The position numbers were made by a program, and so were the translations under genes. A DNA stretch of 48,795 nt from Bacteroidales bacterium. Its GTDB lineage: Bacteria; Bacteroidota; Bacteroidia; Bacteroidales; G3-4614. The notes under the pieces were generated by a model. The model saw only the letters and a list, made by a program, of their open reading frames with translations. It made no database searches and was not told the DNA's origin. The stretch covers positions 1 through 48,795 of the forward strand of contig JAGBHI010000092.1 in the NCBI GenBank assembly GCA_017935575.1, written 5' to 3'. Positions 42,154-48,795 of this stretch are shown piece after piece (position 1 is the first letter of the stretch; each line of letters begins with the position of its first letter).

Positions 42154-44949
42154 ATGACAAAAAGGAACAGAGTCTTCGTTATAATTCTATCATTGCTCGC
42201 AGCTACGCTGTTTGCAAACTTATATGCCATGCCACACTTTGACGACAAAAGTGTGTCAGAAAATATTATATCTGATAGTATAAAAAATGATTCTCTCCTT
42301 ACCGATTCAATAGATATAAAAAATATCAGTAACGATTCCATACCTACAGACTCAACAACACATATCAAAAAGAAGCCTAAAAAAGAGGCTTTGGAAGATA
42401 TCGTAACATATACAGCAAGCGACTCAATGGTTTTACGAAATGGCAACATGGCATACATGTTTGGCTCAAGTAAAATCAACTATCAAGACATTGAGCTTAC
42501 TGCCCAAGAGATAAGAATGGACATGGACAGTAGCACTGTATATGCCGTAGGAGTAACAGATTCTTTAGGGAATACCATAGGTTCTCCTGTGTTTAAAGAC
42601 CCCAGCGGAGAGTACGAATCAGAAACAATGAAATATAACTTCAAAAGCGAAAGGGGTTATATTACCAACGTAAGGACACAACAAGGCGAAGGTTATTTAA
42701 TTGGAGGCAAAACCAAGAAAGATGCTGCTGGTGATTTCTATCTTGCCAATGGTAAATACACCACATGCGATAATCATGAAAATCCTCACTTCCACCTCCA
42801 ACTCACAAAAGCTAAGATGCGTCCGGGCAAGAATGTTGTAACAGGACCTGCATATATGGTATTAGGAGGAGTTCCTCTTCCCTTAGCATTGCCATTCGGA
42901 TTTTTCCCATTTACAGAAAAATACTCATCAGGAGTAATATTTCCCACAGTTGGTGAAGAGATGACAAGAGGTTTATACCTAAGAAATGGAGGTTACTATT
43001 TTGCCATAAACGATTGTGTTGACTTAGCTCTAACCGGAGAGATATACACAAAAGGTTCTTGGGGCGTACAGGGTCAATCAATATACGCAAAACGTTACAG
43101 ATTCTCAGGATATCTAAACGCCAGCTACATAACAACCATTTTAGGAGACAAAGGAATGCCAGACTACTCCAAACAGACAAACTTTAGGTTTATATGGCAA
43201 CATAAGCAAGATACAAAAGCAAACCCAAACATGAGTTTCTCCGCACAGGTAAACTTTACCACAAGCGGTTACGACAGGAATAGCATTAGTACATATTATA
43301 ACGCATCGGAATTTACACAAAACACAAAAAGTTCAACTGTAAACTTTACATATTCATTTCCTAATGCTCCCGTATCAATATCGGCAACAACCAATATTAC
43401 ACAACGAAGCAAGGACTCTACTATAGTGGTATCGCTACCCGACTTCACAATTAACGTAAGTCGCATATACCCCTTTAAACGTAAAAAACCTGTAGGAAAA
43501 GAGAGATGGTATGAAAAGATAAGTTTCAGCTACTCAGGTATGTTCCGCAACTCTATTACCACAAAACAAGATTTATTATTTAAATCAAATTTGATAAAAG
43601 ATTGGAAAAATGCAATGCAACATACCGTACCTATATCAGCGACATTCTCACTCTTTAAGTACTTGAACATAACACCATCATTTACTTTTACCGACCGCAT
43701 GTACACAAACAGAATCATGAAACAGTGGGATCCTCGTGCGTCGGCAGTAGTAAACGACACCATATATGGCTTTTATAACGTATATAACTATAGTGGAAGC
43801 CTTACCATGCAAACCAAACTATACGGCTTCTTCCAACCCGCAAAATGGTTTGGAGGCAAAAAGATAAAGATGATACGTCACGTTATGACTCCAAGCGTTA
43901 GTATAACCGGAGCACCAGACTTCAGTCATGAACGTTTTGGATTTTGGCAACGATATACACAAATCAATAAAGATGGAACAACAAGAGAGGTAAAATATTC
44001 TCCTTTCTCACACAATCTATTTGGTACAGCCCCGCAAGGTAAACAAGGAGTCGTCAACTTTAGCCTTGCAAACAATATTGAGATGAAAGTAAACTCCGAT
44101 AGAGACTCCACAGGGGTACGAAAAATCAGTTTGATTGAAAACCTTGGAGTAAATTGGGGATACAATATGGCTGCAGACTCATTAAATTGGAGCAATATAA
44201 ACATGAATTTGTTGTTGAAACTGACAAAAAATTTCAATTTGCAAACAAACTTCACGTTTGACCCATACACATATCAGCTAAACTCATACGGCAACCCTGT
44301 AAGAGTAAACATTCCTCGTTGGAAAGTAGGAAAAGGATTAGGTCGACTATCAAGTACAGGAACATCATTATCATATACCTTCAACAATGATACCTTCAAA
44401 AAACTATTCAAAAGAGGTGATGACAACGATGACGACAGCACAAACCCAAATATCAATGAACTCGGAGAGCCAATAACCGATATTGAAGAGTTGGCAAGAT
44501 TACGAGAACGCCAAAACGAACAAAAGAAAGAAAAAGGAGAAAACGAGGAAGAAGAAGAGAGCGATATGAAAGACGGATATCTAAAATGGAAGATACCATG
44601 GAGTCTATCAATAAACTACTCAATAAACTACGGATATGGCGATTTCAATAAAGAGAAATTAGAATATAATGGAAGAGTAACACAAAATCTAAGTTTCTCA
44701 GGAAATATACAACCAACAAAAAATTGGACATTTACATTCTCGGCGAGTTACGACTTTGACATAAAAAAGATTGCCTACATGAGTTGTGGTATAACCAGAG
44801 ATATGCACTGCTGGAGTATGAGTTGTAATTTTGTACCATGTGGTCCTTACAAATCGTACGACTTCCGCATTAGCGTTAAATCATCAATGCTACAAGACCT
44901 CAAATACGAAAAGAGCAGTAGCCCCTACGACAATGAAAATTGGTACTAA
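42154..44949 (+). CDS. lptD: LPS-assembly protein LptD (Bacteroidota type)
   Basis: 931 aa. Signal VFVIILSLLAATLFANLYA, then a Ser/Asp-rich linker (about residues 30-85), an OstA-like periplasmic jellyroll (SSKINYQDIELTAQEIRMD, VRTQQGEGYLIGGKTKKDAA), and a large barrel (from about 240). The segment VLGGVPLPLALPFGFFPFTE at the junction is typical of the family. A charged low-complexity insert (KKEKGENEEEEESDMKD, near residue 800) probably lies in a loop. The C-terminus is Cys-rich (SCGITRDMHCWSMSCNFVPCG). It inserts lipopolysaccharide in the outer leaflet, matching waaA at 34663. Confidence 0.92.
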   Translation: MTKRNRVFVIILSLLAATLFANLYAMPHFDDKSVSENIISDSIKNDSLLTDSIDIKNISNDSIPTDSTTHIKKKPKKEALEDIVTYTASDSMVLRNGNMAYMFGSSKINYQDIELTAQEIRMDMDSSTVYAVGVTDSLGNTIGSPVFKDPSGEYESETMKYNFKSERGYITNVRTQQGEGYLIGGKTKKDAAGDFYLANGKYTTCDNHENPHFHLQLTKAKMRPGKNVVTGPAYMVLGGVPLPLALPFGFFPFTEKYSSGVIFPTVGEEMTRGLYLRNGGYYFAINDCVDLALTGEIYTKGSWGVQGQSIYAKRYRFSGYLNASYITTILGDKGMPDYSKQTNFRFIWQHKQDTKANPNMSFSAQVNFTTSGYDRNSISTYYNASEFTQNTKSSTVNFTYSFPNAPVSISATTNITQRSKDSTIVVSLPDFTINVSRIYPFKRKKPVGKERWYEKISFSYSGMFRNSITTKQDLLFKSNLIKDWKNAMQHTVPISATFSLFKYLNITPSFTFTDRMYTNRIMKQWDPRASAVVNDTIYGFYNVYNYSGSLTMQTKLYGFFQPAKWFGGKKIKMIRHVMTPSVSITGAPDFSHERFGFWQRYTQINKDGTTREVKYSPFSHNLFGTAPQGKQGVVNFSLANNIEMKVNSDRDSTGVRKISLIENLGVNWGYNMAADSLNWSNINMNLLLKLTKNFNLQTNFTFDPYTYQLNSYGNPVRVNIPRWKVGKGLGRLSSTGTSLSYTFNNDTFKKLFKRGDDNDDDSTNPNINELGEPITDIEELARLRERQNEQKKEKGENEEEEESDMKDGYLKWKIPWSLSINYSINYGYGDFNKEKLEYNGRVTQNLSFSGNIQPTKNWTFTFSASYDFDIKKIAYMSCGITRDMHCWSMSCNFVPCGPYKSYDFRISVKSSMLQDLKYEKSSSPYDNENWY

Positions 44950-44953
44950 GAAG

Positions 44954-45005
44954 AGTTGTTAGTTGTCAACTCCGTTGCCCCTGCGGGGTAGTTGTTAGTT
45001 ATTAG
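44954..45005 (+). repeat. Dispersed noncoding repeat, copy B
   Basis: AGTTGTTAGTTGTC (44954-44967), a GC-rich core with hairpin CCCCTGCGGGG, then AGTTGTTAGTT again (44990-45000). It has the same order as copy A at 2096-2146, and both lie directly after the stop codon of an operon's last gene. A further stem, TTGTTGA/TCAACAA, is at 45021-45046. Confidence 0.6.
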
Positions 45006-45138
45006 TTAACAAACATTTGCTTGTTGAATCTGCTGACGCTCAACAATGCTCAAACAAGTTTATCACTCCTAACTCCTAATTATTTATTCTAAAAGAGTAA
45101 TTATTAGCACTTTTAAGTATAAAAACAGTGAAAAAACC

Positions 45139-45169
45139 TTTGGAAATAGAGCAAATTTCACTATCTTTG
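45139..45169 (+). promoter_or_regulatory. Promoter of rpsA
   Basis: TTTG (45139-45142), a 19-nt spacer, then TATCTTTG (45162-45169), a complete consensus match with a leader of about 50 nt. Confidence 0.8.
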
Positions 45170-45226
45170 CAACGATTTTGACAACATAAAGTCTAACCCA
45201 TTAATTATTAAACAGTTAATTAAAAA

Positions 45227-47005
45227 ATGGAAAAAGAATTATTACAACCCATTGAAGACTTCAATTGGGAAGCCTATGAGAAAGGCGAGACAGTAGGCGC
45301 AAAAAGCCGCGAAGAGTTGGAGCAGGCATATGACCAAAGCATCAACACAATTAAAGACAAAGATGTAACAGAAGGTACTGTTATATCAATGAACAAAAGA
45401 GAAGTAGTTGTAAACATCGGCTACAAATCAGACGGTATCATCTCTATGAATGAGTTCCGCTACAATCCAGATCTTAAAATTGGAGATACAGTAGAGGTAT
45501 ATGTAGAGAACCAAGAAGACAAAAAAGGACAACTTTTACTTTCACACAAAAAAGCACGTGCAGCACGCTCATGGGATCGTGTAAACGAGGCATTAAACAA
45601 CAGCGAGATAGTAAAAGGTTATATCAAATGTCGCACTAAAGGTGGTATGATTGTTGACGTATTCGGAATTGAAGCATTCCTTCCCGGATCACAAATTGAT
45701 ATCAGACCTATCCGTGATTACGATATGTTCGTAGGCAAAACAATGGAGTTCAAGGTTGTAAAAATCAACCAAGAGTACCGCAACGTTGTTGTATCACACA
45801 AAGCTCTTATCGAGGCAGAACTTGAGCAACAGAAAAAAGACATCATCTCTAAACTTGAGAAAGGTCAAGTACTTGAAGGAATTGTTAAAAACATCACATC
45901 ATACGGTGTATTTATCGACCTTGGAGGCGTTGACGGTCTTATCCACATCACAGACCTATCTTGGGGTCGCGTAACACACCCAGAGGAAATCGTTAAAAAC
46001 GACGAAAAAATCAATGTTGTTATCCTTGACTTTGATGACGAGAAAAAACGTATCGCTCTTGGACTTAAACAACTTACTCCCCATCCTTGGGACGCTCTTG
46101 ATGCAGACCTTAAAGTTGGTGATAAAGTATCAGGAAAAGTTGTTGTTATGGCTGACTACGGTGCATTCATTGAAATTGCACCAGGCGTAGAGGGACTAAT
46201 CCACGTATCAGAAATGTCATGGTCACAACACCTACGCAGTGCACAAGACTTCATGAAAGTTGGTGACGATGTAGAGGCAGTTATCCTTACACTAAGCCGT
46301 GAGGAGCGTAAAATGTCATTGGGTATCAAACAACTTAAAGCTGACCCATGGGAGAACGTTGATACAAAATATGCAGTAGGAACAAAACACACTGCAAAAG
46401 TTCGCAACTTCACTAACTTTGGAGTATTCGTAGAGATAGAAGAGGGAATAGACGGACTAATCCACATCTCTGACCTATCTTGGACTAAGAAAATAAAACA
46501 CCCATCAGAGTTTACTCAAATAGGTGCAGATATTGAAGTACAAGTATTAGAGATAGACAAAGAGAACCGTCGTTTGAGCCTTGGACACAAACAACTTGAG
46601 GAGAATCCTTGGGACGTATTTGAAACAGTATTCACAGTAGATTCAATCCACGAAGGAACAATCACTGAGCTACTTGACAAAGGAGCAGTAATAGCACTAC
46701 AATACGGAGTAGAGGGATTTGCAACTCCAAAACACCTTGTAAAAGAGGACGGAACTCAAGCTCAAGTAAACGAGAAACTTAACTTCAAAGTTATCGAGTT
46801 CAACAAAGAAGCAAAACGTATCATTCTTTCACACAGCAGAATATTTGAAGATGAAGCTAAGAAAGAGGCAGCAGCAGCTAAAAAAGCAGCTAAAAAAGCA
46901 GCAGAAGAGACAGCAGCAGCAATGCCAACAGTTGAGAAATCAACACTTGGAGACATCGAGGAACTTGCTGCATTGAAAGAGAAACTTGATGCTTCAAAAA
47001 AATAA
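45227..47005 (+). CDS. rpsA: 30S ribosomal protein S1
   Basis: 592 aa with six S1 repeats, recognised by their strands: GTVISMNKREVVVNIGYKSD, GYIKCRTKGGMIVDVFG, GIVKNITSYGVFIDLGGVDG, GKVVVMADYGAFIEIAPGVEG, AKVRNFTNFGVFVEIEEGIDG and GTITELLDKGAVIALQYGVEG. The first two are the diverged ribosome-binding repeats. The Ala/Lys-rich tail (AAAAKKAAKKAAEETAAA) is common in the phylum. S1 promotes mRNA binding; Bacteroidota rely little on Shine-Dalgarno pairing. Codon bias is strong. A single gene with its own promoter and terminator. Confidence 0.97.
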   Translation: MEKELLQPIEDFNWEAYEKGETVGAKSREELEQAYDQSINTIKDKDVTEGTVISMNKREVVVNIGYKSDGIISMNEFRYNPDLKIGDTVEVYVENQEDKKGQLLLSHKKARAARSWDRVNEALNNSEIVKGYIKCRTKGGMIVDVFGIEAFLPGSQIDIRPIRDYDMFVGKTMEFKVVKINQEYRNVVVSHKALIEAELEQQKKDIISKLEKGQVLEGIVKNITSYGVFIDLGGVDGLIHITDLSWGRVTHPEEIVKNDEKINVVILDFDDEKKRIALGLKQLTPHPWDALDADLKVGDKVSGKVVVMADYGAFIEIAPGVEGLIHVSEMSWSQHLRSAQDFMKVGDDVEAVILTLSREERKMSLGIKQLKADPWENVDTKYAVGTKHTAKVRNFTNFGVFVEIEEGIDGLIHISDLSWTKKIKHPSEFTQIGADIEVQVLEIDKENRRLSLGHKQLEENPWDVFETVFTVDSIHEGTITELLDKGAVIALQYGVEGFATPKHLVKEDGTQAQVNEKLNFKVIEFNKEAKRIILSHSRIFEDEAKKEAAAAKKAAKKAAEETAAAMPTVEKSTLGDIEELAALKEKLDASKK

Positions 47006-47036
47006 TTGAATAACAATTCAGTTACTAAATACCCGA

Positions 47037-47070
47037 GAGGCTGTATCGCATGATACAGCCTCTTATTTTA
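47037..47070 (+). terminator. Intrinsic terminator of rpsA
   Basis: GAGGCTGTATC (47037-47047) and GATACAGCCTC (47052-47062) form a perfect 11-bp stem with a GCAT loop, followed by TTATTTTAT. Confidence 0.88.
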
Positions 47071-47103
47071 TATCAGCACAAACACTATTATCAATAAAAT
47101 AAC

Positions 47104-47111
47104 TATATTTG
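47104..47111 (+). promoter_or_regulatory. -7 element of the RhuM-Fic/AlaX-like unit
   Basis: TATATTTG, 20 bp before the ATG at 47132. No -33 TTG at standard spacing. This is the only promoter-like element for the two-gene unit. Confidence 0.45.
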
Positions 47112-47131
47112 TAAAGCAAATTAAAAAAACG

Positions 47132-48190
47132 ATGACAAGCGAAACACCACAATTCAACGAACATAACAAAACAGAGTATCCTCCAATGCATAACGGAGAT
47201 TCTGACGTATCACCAATTGTTATATATACAAGCGAGGATAATGTTGTGTCGCTTGATGTAAAATTGGAGAACGAGACTGTGTGGCTTTCGCAAGCACAGA
47301 TGGCATTACTCTTTAACACTGATAGAACATCTATACTGCGTCATATAAACAACGTGTATAAAATTGGAGAATTGGAAAGAAAATCAACCTGTGCAAAAAT
47401 TGCACAAGTTCGAAAAGAGGGAAAACGACATGTTACACGTGAGATACCATACTATAACCTTGACATGATTATATCTGTTGGTTATAGAGTCAACTCCATA
47501 AGAGGTACACAGTTCCGCATTTGGGCAAACCGCGTTCTCAAAGACTACATTGTAAAAGGATATGCCATAAACGACAAGATAAGAATCGAGCATTACAACG
47601 AACTCAAAGATGTTGTTCGCCTGCTTGCACATACAGTACATTCACAAGAGAAACTGACCGACGAACAGTCAAAAGGACTATTCTCTGTTGTAAGCGACTA
47701 TGTCTATGCTCTTGACACACTCGACCGTTACGATTATCAGCAACTGACAATTGATAATACAACAAAAGGAGAACGCTTCCATGCAACATACGAAAATGCG
47801 ATGGAAGCAATCCTGAGCCTCAAAGACAAATTCCGAGAGAGCAAATTGTTTGCAAACGAAAAAGACAACTCATTCAAAAGTTCAATAGGGCAAATATATC
47901 AGACCTTTGACGGAGTGGAACTCTACCCCAGCATTGAAGAGAAGGCTGCGATGCTACTATACCTTGTAACGAAGAACCACTCATTCAGCGACGGAAACAA
48001 GCGCATTGCAGCAATGCTTTTCCTTTGGTTTATGGAACGAAACAGAATACTCTACCGCACCGATGGCAGTAAACGAATTGCCGACAACACCCTCGTTGCA
48101 TTAACGCTGATGATTGCTGAGAGCCGCACCGAAGAGAAAGACATTATGGTAAAAGTTGTTGTAAACCTTATTAATCAACAAAACCAATGA
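47132..48190 (+). CDS. RhuM-Fic fusion protein
   Basis: 352 aa. After a 20-residue N-terminal extension shared with the next gene, a RhuM (virulence_RhuM) domain spans about residues 29-135: VWLSQAQMALLFNTDRTSIL, ISVGYRVNSIRGTQFRIWAN. The C-terminal part (about 210-345) is a Fic/Doc fold with the motif HSFSDGNKRIAA (His283 catalytic, Asp287, Gly288, Asn289, Arg291), so it may transfer a nucleotide or phosphate to a protein. No Fic-inhibitory (S/T)xxxE(G/N) motif and no antitoxin gene were seen. The fusion occurs in other bacteria; its role is unknown. The stop overlaps the next start as ATGA. Confidence 0.88.
   Translation: MTSETPQFNEHNKTEYPPMHNGDSDVSPIVIYTSEDNVVSLDVKLENETVWLSQAQMALLFNTDRTSILRHINNVYKIGELERKSTCAKIAQVRKEGKRHVTREIPYYNLDMIISVGYRVNSIRGTQFRIWANRVLKDYIVKGYAINDKIRIEHYNELKDVVRLLAHTVHSQEKLTDEQSKGLFSVVSDYVYALDTLDRYDYQQLTIDNTTKGERFHATYENAMEAILSLKDKFRESKLFANEKDNSFKSSIGQIYQTFDGVELYPSIEEKAAMLLYLVTKNHSFSDGNKRIAAMLFLWFMERNRILYRTDGSKRIADNTLVALTLMIAESRTEEKDIMVKVVVNLINQQNQ
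47140..47192 (+). repeat. 53-bp direct repeat, copy 1 (in RhuM-Fic 5' end)
   Basis: Identical at all 53 positions to 48195-48247, offset 1055 bp. Counting from each ATG, the match covers 61 bp with three mismatches near the start. It encodes ETPQFNEHNKTEYPPMH in both genes. Confidence 0.97.
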
Positions 48191-48657
48191 TCACCGAAAC
48201 ACCACAATTCAACGAACATAACAAAACAGAGTATCCTCCAATGCATACAGCAGAGCATATTCTCAATGCAACGATGAATATGATGTTCAACTGCGGAAGA
48301 GCAGTATCAGCCCATGTAGAGCGTAAAAAAAGCAAATGCGACTATGCACTACCCAATGAACTAACCTCCGAACAAATAGCCAAAATAGAGGAGCAAGTAA
48401 ATAGCGTAATAGAACAAGCGCTCCCGATAACAGAATCATTAATAAACATAGAAGAAGCAAAAGATAAATTTGATCTCACACGCCTACCTGAAGGCGTTAG
48501 TTCAACTCTAAGAGTAATTAATATCGGAGAGTATGACAGTTGCCCATGCTTAGGATTACACGTAAAAAACAGTGCGGAAATAGGCAAATTCAAGATTATA
48601 AGCTATGGACCCTGCCCCACAGGTTTCAGAATAAGATTTAAATTAGAAGAGAAGTAA
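48187..48657 (+). CDS. AlaX-like tRNA-editing domain protein
   Basis: 156 aa. It resembles the second additional domain of alanyl/threonyl-tRNA synthetases and free-standing AlaX editing proteins. HTAEHIL gives His20 and His24, and CLGLHV gives Cys121 and His125, the four-ligand zinc site in its expected H-x3-H and C-x3-H form; SAEIGKFKI follows as in the family. It probably hydrolyses mischarged tRNA; the exact tRNA is not deducible. The start overlaps the RhuM-Fic stop (ATGA). Residues 4-20 duplicate the start of that gene. No promoter of its own is visible. Confidence 0.82.
   Translation: MITETPQFNEHNKTEYPPMHTAEHILNATMNMMFNCGRAVSAHVERKKSKCDYALPNELTSEQIAKIEEQVNSVIEQALPITESLINIEEAKDKFDLTRLPEGVSSTLRVINIGEYDSCPCLGLHVKNSAEIGKFKIISYGPCPTGFRIRFKLEEK
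48195..48247 (+). repeat. 53-bp direct repeat, copy 2 (in AlaX-like gene 5' end)
   Basis: Second copy of 47140-47192. It ends just after the codon for His20, the first predicted zinc ligand of the AlaX-like protein, so this copy is an integral part of that gene. Confidence 0.97.
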
Positions 48658-48717
48658 TTAGTCAATCCTTAAAAAGTATTTAAATAATTATTAATCAAAT
48701 AAATAAGTGAGTAAATA

Positions 48718-48749
48718 TTTGAAAATATCTGCAAGATTTTGTATCTTTA
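48718..48749 (+). promoter_or_regulatory. Promoter for the gene leaving the window
   Basis: TTTG (48718-48721), a 20-nt spacer, then TATCTTTA (48742-48749), one base from consensus. The -7 lies within the loop of the inverted repeat ATCTGCAAG (48727-48735) / CTTGCAGAT (48760-48768), which could be an operator or, with the T run after it, a terminator of the AlaX-like unit. Confidence 0.5.
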
Positions 48750-48772
48750 TGGTATAAAACTTGCAGATTTTT

Positions 48773-48795
48773 ATGTTAAAAACGACACCAAACAA
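48773..48795 (+). CDS. Start of an unidentified gene (partial)
   Basis: ATG at 48773 opens a frame MLKTTPN that runs off the window. It is suggested only by its position about 24 bp after the promoter at 48718-48749. Too short to identify. Confidence 0.3.

Noticed and set aside
42154..44949. A TonB-dependent receptor instead of LptD
   Set aside because: There is no plug or regulatory domain. The OstA-like N-terminal part and the junction segment fit LptD.
47132..48657. An insertion sequence carrying rhuM-fic
   Set aside because: There is no transposase and no terminal inverted repeats at the edges. The flanking repeat is 53 bp and coding, far longer than usual target-site duplications.
1..48795. 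CRISPR array, rRNA or tRNA genes
   Set aside because: No regularly spaced repeats, and no cloverleaf or rRNA-like sequence, were noticed in the intergenic regions. A tRNAscan or Infernal run would be needed to exclude small RNA genes.

Overview
The window looks like a chromosomal segment of an anaerobic Bacteroidales bacterium (phylum Bacteroidota). The evidence is an AT-rich genome, many promoters of the Bacteroidota type (TTTG, 19-21 nt spacer, TAnnTTTG), outer-membrane families typical of the phylum (carboxypeptidase-regulatory-like plus TonB-receptor barrel, DUF5723-type protein, a large LptD), a short RbfA starting METTRQ, a six-domain S1, and acetate fermentation genes. The family cannot be fixed by eye. 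No rRNA, tRNA, IS transposase or CRISPR array was seen.

Layout. 1-2350: a promoter/terminator unit that may encode a short RNA, then adk-obgE, then an intergenic region with hairpins and repeats. 2351-4528 (minus): pnp. 4796-7063 (minus): three AT-rich envelope genes of unknown function. 7352-8269 (minus): a YeiH-type transporter. 8371-9909 (plus): thioesterase and dprA. 9912-16438 (minus): a tightly packed seven-gene operon, aroQ, O-methyltransferase, rbfA, LolC/E-like permease, YfhO-like membrane protein, znuA-like, znuC-like. 16531 (plus): xerD. 17707-20624 (plus): an apparently highly expressed OmpA-like/TPR lipoprotein and a NahK-like sugar kinase. 20684-22981 (minus): dnaX, carrying an A11 slippery run, and cdd. 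23009 (plus): glucosaminidase/LysM protein. 24082-29277 (minus): a DUF5723-type outer membrane protein and two tandem paralogous lipoproteins. 29436 (plus): TonB-dependent receptor-like protein. 32271-38503 (minus): ackA, pta, waaA, an unknown barrel protein and gltX. 38812-44949 (plus): rplY-pth-hslR, ilvE, HD protein, lptD. 45227-47005 (plus): rpsA. 47132-48657 (plus): RhuM-Fic gene and AlaX-like editing protein. 48773-end: start of a further gene.

Most of the window is core translation, envelope and central metabolism. The most unusual part is the right end. A RhuM-Fic fusion gene sits directly upstream of, and overlaps by ATGA, a small AlaX-like tRNA-editing protein gene. Both genes begin with the same 5' segment: 53 identical bp, encoding the same 17 residues up to the first predicted zinc ligand of the AlaX-like protein. 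This suggests that the Fic gene entered at the start of the editing gene and that the 5' end of the host gene was regenerated. The second notable point is the A11 tract in dnaX at the end of the clamp-loader domains, where a one-base slip in either direction meets a stop codon within a few codons. That is the arrangement expected for making a short gamma form.
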